From Cellulomonas pakistanensis (lineage in GTDB: Bacteria > Actinomycetota > Actinomycetes > Actinomycetales > Cellulomonadaceae), in assembly GCF_016862755.1 (NCBI RefSeq), contig NZ_BONO01000013.1, positions 51,022 through 115,021 on the forward strand: DNA of 64,000 bases. The letters run 5' to 3'. The notes beneath the pieces were generated by a model. That model was not told the origin of the DNA. It worked only from the letters and a program-made list of their open reading frames with translations, and searched no databases. Each line of letters opens with the position of its first letter. The stretch's first letter is position 1. Made by a program: the position numbers and the translations under genes. Positions 24,880 through 33,406 of the stretch are shown here, in pieces.

Positions 24880-26088
24880 TCACCGCGTCTCGTAGTCGAA
24901 GTCGGCGAGGACCGCGCCCGCCAGGCCGTCGGGGACCGTGCCGCGGAACGGCAGCACGGGGTGCACCTCGAACCGCGCCGCTCCCTCGAACGAGTCGAGG
25001 ATCCCGGAGGCGCAGACGAACAGGTCCACCGAGTACTCGCCGGGGTGCAGCCAGGGGCCCTTGAACGTCAGGACGACCTTCTGCTCCTGGGTGCCGTCGA
25101 GCCAGAGGTTCGAGGCGCGCGAGTCCATGTGCAGGACGGTCGCGCCGTGCGCGTCCACGACGTGCGCGGACACGAAGTACTGGCCGGAGAAGTCCGGGTT
25201 CGCGTTGACCAGGAACTCCACCTGCTTGGTCTCGTCGGTGCGCACCATCGGCGCGCCCACGTCGACCCGCTGGATGCGCAGCTCGCCGGTGCCGGGGCGG
25301 CGGTCGATGTCGACCTGCTCCATCACGGCCTTCTCGCGCGTGGTCTGGTAGAGCGCCACGGCGTCGTCGACCGAGCCGTGCTGGATCAGCCGGCCGTTCT
25401 CCAGGAACAGCGCCGAGTCGCACAGCGCGGTGACGGTCTGGATCTGGTGGCTCACGTAGAGCACCGTGCGGCCGTCGTCCGCGGCGCGGCGCATCCGCTC
25501 GATGCACTTGGCCTGGAACTGCGCGTCGCCGACCGCGAGCACCTCGTCGATCGCGAGGATCTCGGTCTCCAGGTGCGCGGCCACGGCGAACGCCAGCCGC
25601 ACGTACATGCCGGAGGAGTACCGCTTGACCGGGGTGTCGAGGAACTTCTCGACGCCCGCGAAGTCGACGATCTCGTCGAACCGGCGGCGGATCTCCGCCT
25701 TCTTCATGCCGAGCAGCGTCCCGTTGAGGAACACGTTCTCGCGGCCGGTCAGCTCGGGGTGGAACCCGGTGCCGACCTCGAGCAGCGAGCCGACCCGCCC
25801 GTCGAGCCGGATCCGGCCCTCGGACGGCGCCGCGACGCGGGTCAGCAGCTTGAGCAGCGTGCTCTTGCCGGCGCCGTTGCGCCCGAGGATGCCGACGGCC
25901 GACCCGGGCTGGATGTCGAAGGACACGTCGTCCAGGGCGGTGAACCGCTCGGTGTGCGGGCGGGTCAGCGGGTGCTTGATCCGGCGCAGCACCGACTCGG
26001 CCGCCGTCGACGGGCGGTCCTCGTCGTGGACGATCGTGTAGTGCTTCGACAGGTGCTGGACCTGGATCGCGGGGGTGACGGTGGTCAT
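24880..26088 (-). CDS. wzt: Polysaccharide export ABC ATPase with carbohydrate-binding C-terminal domain
   Basis: A 402-residue Wzt-type protein. The ATPase half has Walker A GILGRNGAGKSTLLKLL, the signature YSSGMYVRLAFAVA and Walker B EILAIDEVLAVGDAQFQ. Residues ~265-402 form a beta-rich C-terminal domain like the Wzt domain that binds the non-reducing end of O-polysaccharide (KQVEFLVNANPDFSGQYFVS, GEYSVDLFVCASG). Such a domain suggests that chain ends carry a specific mark. The ATG overlaps the upstream GT2 stop (ATGA). Confidence 0.94.
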   Translation of the reverse strand: MTTVTPAIQVQHLSKHYTIVHDEDRPSTAAESVLRRIKHPLTRPHTERFTALDDVSFDIQPGSAVGILGRNGAGKSTLLKLLTRVAAPSEGRIRLDGRVGSLLEVGTGFHPELTGRENVFLNGTLLGMKKAEIRRRFDEIVDFAGVEKFLDTPVKRYSSGMYVRLAFAVAAHLETEILAIDEVLAVGDAQFQAKCIERMRRAADDGRTVLYVSHQIQTVTALCDSALFLENGRLIQHGSVDDAVALYQTTREKAVMEQVDIDRRPGTGELRIQRVDVGAPMVRTDETKQVEFLVNANPDFSGQYFVSAHVVDAHGATVLHMDSRASNLWLDGTQEQKVVLTFKGPWLHPGEYSVDLFVCASGILDSFEGAARFEVHPVLPFRGTVPDGLAGAVLADFDYETR

Positions 26089-27080
26089 CGCATTCCGATC
26101 GGGTCGGGGGTCGGGGCCGGCGCCGGCGGGCTGAGGCGGGTGGCGGCGCGCAGGACGAGGTCGGGTGCGGGGCCGTAGCGGCGCAGGGCGTCGGCGGCCA
26201 GCCCGGCGAGGCCGAAGCCCAGCTCGAGCGAGCCGGCGCGCCACTCGCCCGCGCGGGCGCGGCGGACGGACGGCAGCACGACGCGGTCGCGGGCGAACCG
26301 CAGCCGCGGGCCGGGCCGCCGCGTGATCCGGGACCGGCCGTACAGCGCGCCGTTCCGGGCGTAGTAGTAGGACGCGAGCAGCCGCCCGGGTCCGCCGAAC
26401 GAGGCGGAGACCGCGTGCAGCAGCACCGCGTCGCGGGCGACGAGCAGGCGCACCCCGGCCCGGCGGGCGCGGGCGCTCCAGTCGGAGTCCTCGAACAGCA
26501 GGAAGTACCGGGGGTCGAACGGCCCGACGGCCCGCCAGGTGGCGGCGTCCGCGAGGATGCAGCAGCCCGCGAGCGTGCCGGCCTCCCGCGCGTCGACGTC
26601 CGGGCGCGCGGCGTCCAGCCGGGCCAGCTCGTCCCCGGTGAGGTGCCGGGGCCAGGTCCGGTCGACCTCGACGGTGCCGGAGCCGAACCAGATCGCGTCC
26701 GGGTCGGCGAGGTAGCGGACCTCCGGGCTCACGGCGACGCCGGGCTCCGCCAGCCGCACGAGCTCGGCGAACATGCCGGGCTGCACGACCGTGTCGTTGT
26801 TGAGCACGCAGACGTAGTCGCGGCCGGCGTCGAGCGCGGCCGTCAGGCCGACGTTCATGCCGCCGGTGAACCCGAGGTTGGCGCCGTTCTGCACGAACGG
26901 GACGCCCGGCAGCTCCGCGGCCAGCGCCTGCTCGAGCCCGTCGTCCGACCCGTTGTCGACGACGAACACCCCCGCGGCGTCCACGCCGTCGGCGAGCACC
27001 GACCGCACGCACGCCAGGGTGTCCTCGCGGCCGCGGTAGTTGAGCACCACGACGCCGATCCCGGCCGGCGCGGCGGTCAC
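26085..27080 (-). CDS. Glycosyltransferase family 2 (rhamnosyltransferase-like)
   Basis: The 331-residue protein shows GIGVVVLNYRGREDTLACVR, VFVVDNGSDDGLEQALA, NLGFTGGMNVGL and VCVLNNDTVV (DXD-like NND), then FLLFEDSDWSARARRAGVRL, all typical of WcaE/RfbF-like rhamnosyltransferases of GT2. The GTG at 27080 overlaps the stop of the upstream gene. It is co-translated with wzt. Confidence 0.9.
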   Translation of the reverse strand: MTAAPAGIGVVVLNYRGREDTLACVRSVLADGVDAAGVFVVDNGSDDGLEQALAAELPGVPFVQNGANLGFTGGMNVGLTAALDAGRDYVCVLNNDTVVQPGMFAELVRLAEPGVAVSPEVRYLADPDAIWFGSGTVEVDRTWPRHLTGDELARLDAARPDVDAREAGTLAGCCILADAATWRAVGPFDPRYFLLFEDSDWSARARRAGVRLLVARDAVLLHAVSASFGGPGRLLASYYYARNGALYGRSRITRRPGPRLRFARDRVVLPSVRRARAGEWRAGSLELGFGLAGLAADALRRYGPAPDLVLRAATRLSPPAPAPTPDPIGMR

Positions 27081-27955
27081 CGGTCCGCCTCCGCCAGCAG
27101 GTCGGCCGTCGGCACCTGGACGCGCGCCAGGCGCGGCCACAGGTCGCGGTCGAACGGGTGCACGTCGCGCTGCGCGCGCCACAGCAGCGGCGCCGGCAGC
27201 CAGTACAGCCAGTAGTAGAGGCGCGAGCGCCAGCCCTCGTGGTGGCCCCAGGACGCGATCTTGCGGCGCACGGAGCGCGGCGGGCGCGCCCAGGAGTTGT
27301 GCCAGATGGCCTGGTCGGGGTCGAGCAGCACGCGGCGCACCTCGCCCGGCTCGGGGTCGCGGTGCACCTGCACCGACGCGGAGTCGCCGCGGACCACCGG
27401 GCGGAGGAACGTCTGGTCGCTCTTGCGGCAGTTCACGAGCGTCGCGCCGGGGCGCACCGCCACCGGGCCGGGGTACTCGTGGAACGGCGTGCCGTCGGCG
27501 GCCGTCACCTGCAGGAAGTCGCGGCCGACCCGGCGGTACAGCACCCGCATCGGCCACTCGACGACGCCCACGCCCTCGTCCTGCGCGACCCGGAGCACCG
27601 CCGCGAGGGCGTGCGGGTCGGGCAGCACCTCGTCGGTGTCGATCTGCAGCACCCAGTCGACGTCGTCGCCGACCGCGGCCAGGGCCTCCGCGCGCTGTCG
27701 GGTGTCCCCGGCCAGCGGGTCGGCCGCGTCCACCCAGGACCCGCGCACCTCGCGGACGATGCCGCGGGTGTCGAGCGCCCGGACCTCGGCGAGCACCTCC
27801 TCGGAGGCGACCGGCGCGCCCGTCCAGCCCCGGCCGTCGACCGGGGCGGACACGACGAGGACGTCGAGGTGGTCGTAGTAGCGCGCCAGGCTGGACCGCA
27901 CCCAGGTCGGGTCGGCCGCCAGCACGTAGGCGCCCAGGCGCAGGCCGTCGATCAC
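27077..27955 (-). CDS. GT2-like glycosyltransferase
   Basis: The 292-residue protein begins RLGAYVLAADPTWVRSSLAR and has DWVLQIDTDEVLPD, a GT-A metal-binding DTDE motif, and later HNSWARPPRSVRRKIASWGH. It resembles GT2/GT92-like proteins in glycan loci. The GTG at 27955 overlaps the preceding GT4 stop and the stop overlaps the next start, so it is tightly coupled. The donor is unknown. Confidence 0.8.
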   Translation of the reverse strand: MIDGLRLGAYVLAADPTWVRSSLARYYDHLDVLVVSAPVDGRGWTGAPVASEEVLAEVRALDTRGIVREVRGSWVDAADPLAGDTRQRAEALAAVGDDVDWVLQIDTDEVLPDPHALAAVLRVAQDEGVGVVEWPMRVLYRRVGRDFLQVTAADGTPFHEYPGPVAVRPGATLVNCRKSDQTFLRPVVRGDSASVQVHRDPEPGEVRRVLLDPDQAIWHNSWARPPRSVRRKIASWGHHEGWRSRLYYWLYWLPAPLLWRAQRDVHPFDRDLWPRLARVQVPTADLLAEADR

Positions 27956-29073
27956 GCGGCACCCCCGGCGGGTGCGGGGCGGCCGCCGGGCGCGGCGCGG
28001 CGGGTGCGGCGCAGGCCGGCGGCGCGGGGCGTGCGGTACAGCCGCTCGTACGCGTCGGCGACCGCGGTGAGCGAGAACGCCCGCGACCGCGCGAGGCCCG
28101 CGGCGGACAGCGCGGCCCGGCGCGGGGCGTCGAGCAGCAGGTCGGCGAGCGCCGTCCCCAGGTCGTCCAGCTCCGCGAGCACCGCGGCGCGGCCCTCGTC
28201 GGAGACGTACCGGGCGCCGACGTTGGGCGTCGCGACGACCGGCAGGCCGCTCGCCATCGCCTCGGCGTAGGGGATGCCGAAACCCTCGTAGGACGACGGC
28301 AGGCAGAACACCCACGCGCGGCGGTAGGCGTCGGCGAGGTCCTCGTCGGACAGCCGGCCGAGCACCCGGATGCCGGGACCGGGGTCCGCCGGGGCGTCGC
28401 GGGTGACCATCCACAGCTCCGCGTCCGGGACGCGCGGCAGCACGTCGCGGGCGAACGCCGCCGCGAGGTCCCGGCCGCGCTTGCGCCCGTTCCAGGTGCC
28501 GACGAACAGGATCACGGGGCGGTCGGCGCGGCCGGCCTCGTCGCCCGGCGTGAACCGGGACGTGTCGACGCCGTTGGGCACGACGTCGTGCGAGCGGGGC
28601 ACCCAGCGGCGGGTCTGCGGGGACACGACGACGACGCGGTCGGCGACGACGGAGGCCAGCACCTCGGTGAACCCGAGCAGCAGCATCCGGAGCTTCTCCT
28701 TGGCGCCGCGGATGTGCCGGGCCTCCTCGAAGCACGAGCCGTGCACGGTCCGCAGGTGCAGGGGCGCGCGCCGGCGCCACAGCCAGTAGTCGTCGCCGTG
28801 CGCGTGCAGCACGTCGTAGCCCGACAGGTCCTGCTTGCCCAGGTCGGTGGCGAACCGGAACGTGCGCAGCGAGCCCGCCATCGCGACGTGCCGGTGGCCG
28901 TACGCCGCGCCGGGGACCGGCGGGCAGTCGCTGAACATGTCGACGTGGTGGCCGCGGCGGGCCAGCTCCGTGGCGAGCTCGTGCGCCTGGAAGCCGACGC
29001 CGATCTTGCTGCCCGACGGGAGGTAGTAGGACAGCATGGCGATCCGCAGCGGCGAGGGCGTCGCGTCAGCCAT
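27952..29073 (-). CDS. Glycosyltransferase family 4
   Basis: A 373-residue GT4 enzyme: MLSYYLPSGSKIGVGFQAHE, VLHAHGDDYWLWRRRAP, VVPNGVDTSRFTPGDE, ILFVGTWNGRKRGRDLAAAF and YEGFGIPYAEAMASGLPVVA. The ATG overlaps the end of the WbsX-like gene by eight bases. The last ~30 residues are basic and Ala/Pro-rich. Confidence 0.9.
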   Translation of the reverse strand: MADATPSPLRIAMLSYYLPSGSKIGVGFQAHELATELARRGHHVDMFSDCPPVPGAAYGHRHVAMAGSLRTFRFATDLGKQDLSGYDVLHAHGDDYWLWRRRAPLHLRTVHGSCFEEARHIRGAKEKLRMLLLGFTEVLASVVADRVVVVSPQTRRWVPRSHDVVPNGVDTSRFTPGDEAGRADRPVILFVGTWNGRKRGRDLAAAFARDVLPRVPDAELWMVTRDAPADPGPGIRVLGRLSDEDLADAYRRAWVFCLPSSYEGFGIPYAEAMASGLPVVATPNVGARYVSDEGRAAVLAELDDLGTALADLLLDAPRRAALSAAGLARSRAFSLTAVADAYERLYRTPRAAGLRRTRRAAPGGRPAPAGGAA

Positions 29074-30244
29074 GCGCGACGCCGTCCGTCGGGGTGGTGC
29101 TCGCGAGCCCGTGCGTCGGGGTCAGCACCCGCGCGGGCTCGGTCGCGAGCGTGCTGGTGCCCCGCAGGCCGTCGCGCAGCGCCTCGAGCCAGGCGTGCCC
29201 GTGCTCGAGGTCGGGCTCCAGGTAGTTGCCCTCGGCCCACTCGTTCCAGGACTTGACCCAGAGCAGGCGCTCGGCGGGCCGCCGGTCGGCGAGCGTGTCG
29301 ACCGCCTGGTGGACGTGCCGGCCGAACAGCCCGGGCGAGGAGCCCGTGATCGCGAGGCCGCGGGCGCCGGAGCGGGGGGTGTTGTCCCAGTTCGGGTACA
29401 CGCACGGCTGGAGCCGGTCCGAGATCCCCGCGGGGGCGGGCCGGAAGTCGGGGGCGTGCGGGTAGACCTCGGGCCGGCCGAGCTTGCGGCCGACCCGCAT
29501 CCGCAGGACGTCGGCCCGGGTCTGCCGCGCGGGGATCCGCATGTACACGCCCGCGTCGAAGCCGGCGGCGTCCACGTCGGTGTACTTGGGCCCGCGGCCG
29601 AGCAGGTCGGACACCTCGGCGACCAGGTACAGGCCGGGCAGGCCGGCCGCGCGGGCCATCGCCTGCCAGCGGTCGACGAACGCGGCGGCGTCCGGCAGGT
29701 CCTCCGGCCGGAACACGTAGAACACGGGCCTGTCGTCGACGCGCAGGTAGCGCTCGTCCCGGAACGCCGGCAGCAGCGAGTCGAAGTGCGCCTGCTCGTC
29801 CTCGGGGCCCGGGTAGGTCTGCTCCATGAGGATCCGGTCGCTGGCGCCGTGCCAGATGCCGGACCAGGTCTGGTTGGCCCACGCCAGGCAGAACTTCACC
29901 GACGGGGCGCCGGACGCGAGCACCTCGGTGAACGGGCGCTCGAGGATGCGCCGGCCGCCGCCGAACCAGTAGTGCCAGTAGATGAAGGCCTCGACGCCGT
30001 ACCGCTGCGCCAGGTCGCTCTGCGCCTCGCGCGCCTCCGGCATCCGCAGGTCGTAGAACCCGAGGTCGGCCGGCAGGTGCGGCTGCACGTGCCCCCGGAA
30101 CAGCGGGCGGGCCTTCGCGGCGTTGCGCCACTCGGTGAAGCCCGGGCCCCACCACGCGTCGTTCTCCGGCACCGGGTGGTACTGCGGCAGGTAGAACGTG
30201 ACGGCGCGGGCGCGCAGCTCCGTGCTGCTGGCGGTGGACGGCAC
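29066..30244 (-). CDS. WbsX-like glycan biosynthesis/GH99-like protein
   Basis: The 392-residue protein matches the WbsX family (TIM-barrel, related to GH99), seen in O-antigen and capsule loci. Visible motifs are AVTFYLPQYHPVPENDAWWG, FIYWHYWFGGGRRIL, CLAWANQTWSGIWHG, PVFYVFRPEDLPD and WVKSWNEWAEGNYLEPD. It is the first gene of the leftward run; the GTG has GAGGGGGGA upstream. WbsX proteins are annotated variously as transferases or hydrolases, so the reaction is unsettled. Confidence 0.85.
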   Translation of the reverse strand: MPSTASSTELRARAVTFYLPQYHPVPENDAWWGPGFTEWRNAAKARPLFRGHVQPHLPADLGFYDLRMPEAREAQSDLAQRYGVEAFIYWHYWFGGGRRILERPFTEVLASGAPSVKFCLAWANQTWSGIWHGASDRILMEQTYPGPEDEQAHFDSLLPAFRDERYLRVDDRPVFYVFRPEDLPDAAAFVDRWQAMARAAGLPGLYLVAEVSDLLGRGPKYTDVDAAGFDAGVYMRIPARQTRADVLRMRVGRKLGRPEVYPHAPDFRPAPAGISDRLQPCVYPNWDNTPRSGARGLAITGSSPGLFGRHVHQAVDTLADRRPAERLLWVKSWNEWAEGNYLEPDLEHGHAWLEALRDGLRGTSTLATEPARVLTPTHGLASTTPTDGVAHG

Positions 30245-30325
30245 GGTCCCCCCTCTCGTGGTGGTCCTCGGGTGGCCACGGGGGAGACGGGTCGACGTCC
30301 CCCAGGCCCGTTCCTGCTGACATGG

Positions 30326-30357
30326 AGTCTATGAGCGGATATGTCCGGTTTGTCCGG
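30326..30357 (-). promoter_or_regulatory. Promoter of the 13-gene leftward run with tandem GGACA motif
   Basis: On the minus strand two half-sites, GGACAAAC and GGACATAT, stand in tandem (30357-30338), and TAGACT (30331-30326) is a good -10 box, giving a start near 30319. The GTG of the WbsX-like gene is about 75 bases further on. The motif overlaps the -35 region. Confidence 0.6.
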
Positions 30358-30455
30358 CCGCGCCGGGTGAAGCGCCTGGCATCCGGGTGATGCTCCGCGG
30401 CGCCGGGCGCGAGGCGCTCGCGCGCGGCGGCCGCCGCGCGGCCGCCCCCCCGCGC

Positions 30456-30523
30456 CGAGACCCACTGATCCCGTCGAGCGACCCCGTCGCGGACGGGGGT
30501 CTCGGTCGGATCAGTGGGTCTCG
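30456..30523. repeat. Nested palindromic element (68 bp)
   Basis: Outer arms CGAGACCCACTGATCC and GGATCAGTGGGTCTCG are perfect complements (16 bp). Inside, CGAGCGACCCCGT and ACGGGGGTCTCG form a second imperfect stem around CGCGG. Size, CGAG/CTCG ends and four-armed layout match the units at 5978-6430, but the sequence differs. It lies 22 bases past the 3' end of the SAF oxidoreductase gene and could also act as its terminator. Confidence 0.7.
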
Positions 30524-30545
30524 CGGGAGCGGGCGCCGCGCCCGG

Positions 30546-31829
30546 TCAGGCCAGGGCGGCCTGGGCCTCGCGGAGCCGGTCGACCAGGCGCCCCTCGGGG
30601 AGCACCACGTCGTCGTACGTCAGGGTCGCGTCCTTCGGGACGTCCCTGGTCAGGACGCAGCCTTCGGCGACGCCGACCGGCAGCAGGCGCTCGGTCGCCG
30701 TCACGCCCGCCTTCTCGGCCTGGCCGTAGTAGTGGTACCCGCCGAGCGCGTCCAGGACGGTGCCGGCCGCGAGGTCGGTCTTGGCGGTCGTGACCACCTC
30801 GACGGACGGCGCCCCGAGCGGCCGGATCGTCGCGTCGCCGAGCAGCGCGGCCCGGGCGATCGTCGTCGGCACCTCGAAGTGGCACAGGTGGTACGGCTGG
30901 TAGAACGAGTAGAGCGGCCCGGTGCCGAGCTTGTAGAGCTCCAGGTAGTGCCGCTGCTTCGGGTCGTCGTGCGTCGCGAGGACGTAGACCCCCGGCCCGG
31001 GGCGCGCCCCGACCACGTAGTCGACCGCCCCGCCGAGCGCGCGCAGCTCGTCCACGTCGTAGCGGGTGGTGAGCTCGTCGACGTGCCCGTCGTGGTCCAT
31101 GCCGAGCATGCCGCGGCGGTGCACGGACATGCCGGTGGCGTTGGCGACCAGCGCCTGCTCGACCGACACCTTGGTGCCGTCGGCGAACGACGTGACCATG
31201 TGCGGGTCCTGCCCCCACCGCTCCGCGAACGCCTTCTGCGTCGTCGGGGTGCGGTACTCGTCCTGCAGGCCCTTGATGTTGCCCGCGACGAGCGGCGTCA
31301 GGCCGAGGCCGGTGACGAACCGGTGCAGGTTCATCTGCACGCCGGGCTGGTCGCCGTCGCAGCCGGTGTAGACGACGCCGGCCTTGTCGGCCAGGCGCGC
31401 GAGCTCGGCGCCGACCGTGGCGTCGACCTCGGCGTTCATCAGCACCAGGTGCTTGCCGTGCTCGAAGCAGGCGAGCGCGACGTGCGCGCCGAACTCGACC
31501 GCGCCGGTCACGTCCACGACCACGTCGACCGCGTCGGACGCGATCGCCACGAGGTGGTCGGCGGTGACGGCGGGGGTGCCCGACGCGGCGGCGCGGGCCA
31601 GCGCGGCGGGGGAGTCGACGTGCACCACGCCGGACAGCCCGGCCTCGGTGTACGCGCGCACGCCCTGCTCGGGCCGGCGGGCCACGATCGCGACGACCTC
31701 CATGCCCGGCACGGAGTTGACGATCTGGTTGACCAGCCCGCGGCCCATGAACCCGGCGCCGACCAGGGCGACCCGGATCGGGCGGCCGTCGGCCTGGCGT
31801 GCCTTCAGCAGCGAGTCGACGACGATCAC
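30546..31829 (-). CDS. NAD(P)-dependent oxidoreductase with SAF domain (homoserine-dehydrogenase-like)
   Basis: The 427-residue protein has a Rossmann start IRVALVGAGFMGRGLVNQI, a central DVVVDVTGAVEFGAHVAL and HLVLMNAEVDATVG region, and a C-terminal SAF (antifreeze-like) domain (about 330-427) with TDLAAGTVLDALGGYHYYG and LPVGVAEGCVLTRDVPKDA. This COG4091-type architecture is found in surface-glycan loci and is thought to act on an unusual sugar or its precursor. GTG at 31829 overlaps the rfbC-like stop. It ends the nucleotide-sugar unit. Confidence 0.82.
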   Translation of the reverse strand: MIVVDSLLKARQADGRPIRVALVGAGFMGRGLVNQIVNSVPGMEVVAIVARRPEQGVRAYTEAGLSGVVHVDSPAALARAAASGTPAVTADHLVAIASDAVDVVVDVTGAVEFGAHVALACFEHGKHLVLMNAEVDATVGAELARLADKAGVVYTGCDGDQPGVQMNLHRFVTGLGLTPLVAGNIKGLQDEYRTPTTQKAFAERWGQDPHMVTSFADGTKVSVEQALVANATGMSVHRRGMLGMDHDGHVDELTTRYDVDELRALGGAVDYVVGARPGPGVYVLATHDDPKQRHYLELYKLGTGPLYSFYQPYHLCHFEVPTTIARAALLGDATIRPLGAPSVEVVTTAKTDLAAGTVLDALGGYHYYGQAEKAGVTATERLLPVGVAEGCVLTRDVPKDATLTYDDVVLPEGRLVDRLREAQAALA

Positions 31830-32377
31830 GGCGCCACCTCGGCGGCCGGCGCGTCGACCAGCGGCCAGGCGCGGTCCTTGTCCGAGATCGCGGTGACCGG
31901 CACCGGCCACGCGATGCCGAACGCGGCGTCGTCGTACCGGAAGCCCTGCTCGCCCTCGGGGGCGTACGGGCCGCTGACCTGGTAGATCACCTCGGTGTCG
32001 TCGACCAGGGTCTGGTACCCGTGCGCGACGTACGGCGGGATGAACAGCGCGCGCCGGTTGGCCGCGGTCAGCTCGACCATCACGTGCTCGCCGTAGGTGG
32101 GGGAGTCCGGGCGGACGTCCACGGCCACGTCGACGATCGCGCCCGCCGTGCACCGGACGAGCTTGCCCTCGGCGTACGGCGGCACCTGGCGGTGCAGGCC
32201 GCGCAGCGTGCCCGCCGCGTGGTTGAACGACAGGTTGCACTGCGCCACGGCGACGTCCAGGCCGTGCGCCGCGAACTCGGTGGTGTCGAAGGTGCGCGCG
32301 AAGAAGCCGCGGTCGTCGCCGCGCTCCTCGAGGTCGACGATCATCACGCCGTCGACGGCCGTCGGGGTGTACTTCAC
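31826..32377 (-). CDS. rfbC: dTDP-4-dehydrorhamnose 3,5-epimerase family protein
   Basis: The 183-residue cupin shows DDRGFFARTFDTTEFAAHGL, NLSFNHAAGTLRGLHRQVPP with the catalytic His, GAIVDVAVDVRPDSPTYG and PPYVAHGYQTLVDD. It would epimerise a 4-keto-6-deoxy sugar nucleotide. Here it is embedded with a cytidylyltransferase-like gene, not with rfbA/rfbB, so a CDP-linked substrate is possible. GTG at 32377 overlaps the SDR stop. Confidence 0.9.
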   Translation of the reverse strand: MKYTPTAVDGVMIVDLEERGDDRGFFARTFDTTEFAAHGLDVAVAQCNLSFNHAAGTLRGLHRQVPPYAEGKLVRCTAGAIVDVAVDVRPDSPTYGEHVMVELTAANRRALFIPPYVAHGYQTLVDDTEVIYQVSGPYAPEGEQGFRYDDAAFGIAWPVPVTAISDKDRAWPLVDAPAAEVAP

Positions 32378-33402
32378 GGGTTCACCGTCCAGAAGAGCTG
32401 CGGGTCCACCTGGCCGGTCTTGAGCAGGTGCTCGATCTGCGCGAGGCGGGTGTGTCCGCGCCCGGTGAAGGTCTCGGTGTCGAGCTGGATCTGCTCGAAC
32501 ACCCGGTGCAGCTGCGCGGCGCCGGCGGCGGCGTCCCAGTCGGTCTCGAAGCCGGGGAGCACCTCGCGGATCTTCGCGAACGACACCCGGTAGGACCGGT
32601 TGTCCGCGCTCGGCTCGCCGAACGACACCTCGCAGCCGGGGAACTCGGCCCCGACCGTCTCGGCGATCTCGCGCACCGTGTAGTTGTTGGAGTCCGCGCC
32701 GACGTTGAGCACCTGCGCGTGCACGTCCTCGCGCGGGGCGTCGAGCACGGCGCGGATCGCCTTGGCGATGTCCAGCCCGTGCACGAGCGGCCGCCACGGC
32801 GTGCCGTCCGACGTCATCGCGATCCGGTGCGTCGTCCAGGCCAGGCCGGCCAGGTTGTTCAGCACGATGTCGAACCGCTGGCGCGGCGAGGCGCCGAACG
32901 CCGTCGCGTTGCGCAGGAACGTCGGCGAGAAGTCGTCGTCGGCCAGCGCCGTGACGTCCCGCTCGACGAGCGCCTTGCACCGCGCGTACGCCGTCTGCGG
33001 GTCGGTCGCGCTGGTCTCGTCGACGGTGCCGTCAGCGACGCCGTAGACCGAGCAGGACGACATGTAGACGAACCGCTGCACCCCGGCGCGCTTCGCGGCC
33101 GACGCCAGCGCGACCGAGCCGTGGTGGTTGATGTCGTACGTGACCTCGCCGATCCGGTCGCCGATCGGGTCGTTCGACAGCTCGGCCATGTGCACGACCG
33201 CGTCGAACCCGACCAGGTCGTCCGGCGTGACGTGCCGGATGTCCTTGACCAGCGTGTGCGGGGTCTCGTGGACGCCGTTGTAGAGCCAGCCGTTCTTGTA
33301 GTAGCCGGTGTCGAGGCCGGTGACCTCGTCGCCGCGGCTCAGCAGCGTCGGTGCGAGCAGGCTGCCGAGGTAGCCCTCGGTGCCGGTGACCAGGATGCGC
33401 AC
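32374..33402 (-). CDS. NAD-dependent epimerase/dehydratase (extended SDR)
   Basis: The 342-residue SDR has ILVTGTEGYLGSLLAPTLLS (cofactor loop), VVHMAELSNDPIGDRIG, VYMSSCSVYG and the catalytic TAYARCK (Tyr and Lys of YXXXK). Such enzymes dehydrate, epimerise or reduce nucleotide sugars. It is the only dehydratase candidate in this unit, standing where a CDP-glucose 4,6-dehydratase would be expected. The GTG start is four bases after the cytidylyltransferase stop. Confidence 0.88.
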   Translation of the reverse strand: MRILVTGTEGYLGSLLAPTLLSRGDEVTGLDTGYYKNGWLYNGVHETPHTLVKDIRHVTPDDLVGFDAVVHMAELSNDPIGDRIGEVTYDINHHGSVALASAAKRAGVQRFVYMSSCSVYGVADGTVDETSATDPQTAYARCKALVERDVTALADDDFSPTFLRNATAFGASPRQRFDIVLNNLAGLAWTTHRIAMTSDGTPWRPLVHGLDIAKAIRAVLDAPREDVHAQVLNVGADSNNYTVREIAETVGAEFPGCEVSFGEPSADNRSYRVSFAKIREVLPGFETDWDAAAGAAQLHRVFEQIQLDTETFTGRGHTRLAQIEHLLKTGQVDPQLFWTVNP

Positions 33403-33406
33403 GCGC

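Larger units (their letters stand above)
30245..30545. other. Gene-free interval between WbsX-like gene and SAF oxidoreductase gene
   Basis: These 301 bases hold the WbsX promoter (30326-30357), a perfect 20-base palindrome at 30421-30440 (CGCGCGGCGGCCGCCGCGCG) and a nested palindromic element at 30456-30523. No gene is seen. Confidence 0.8.
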
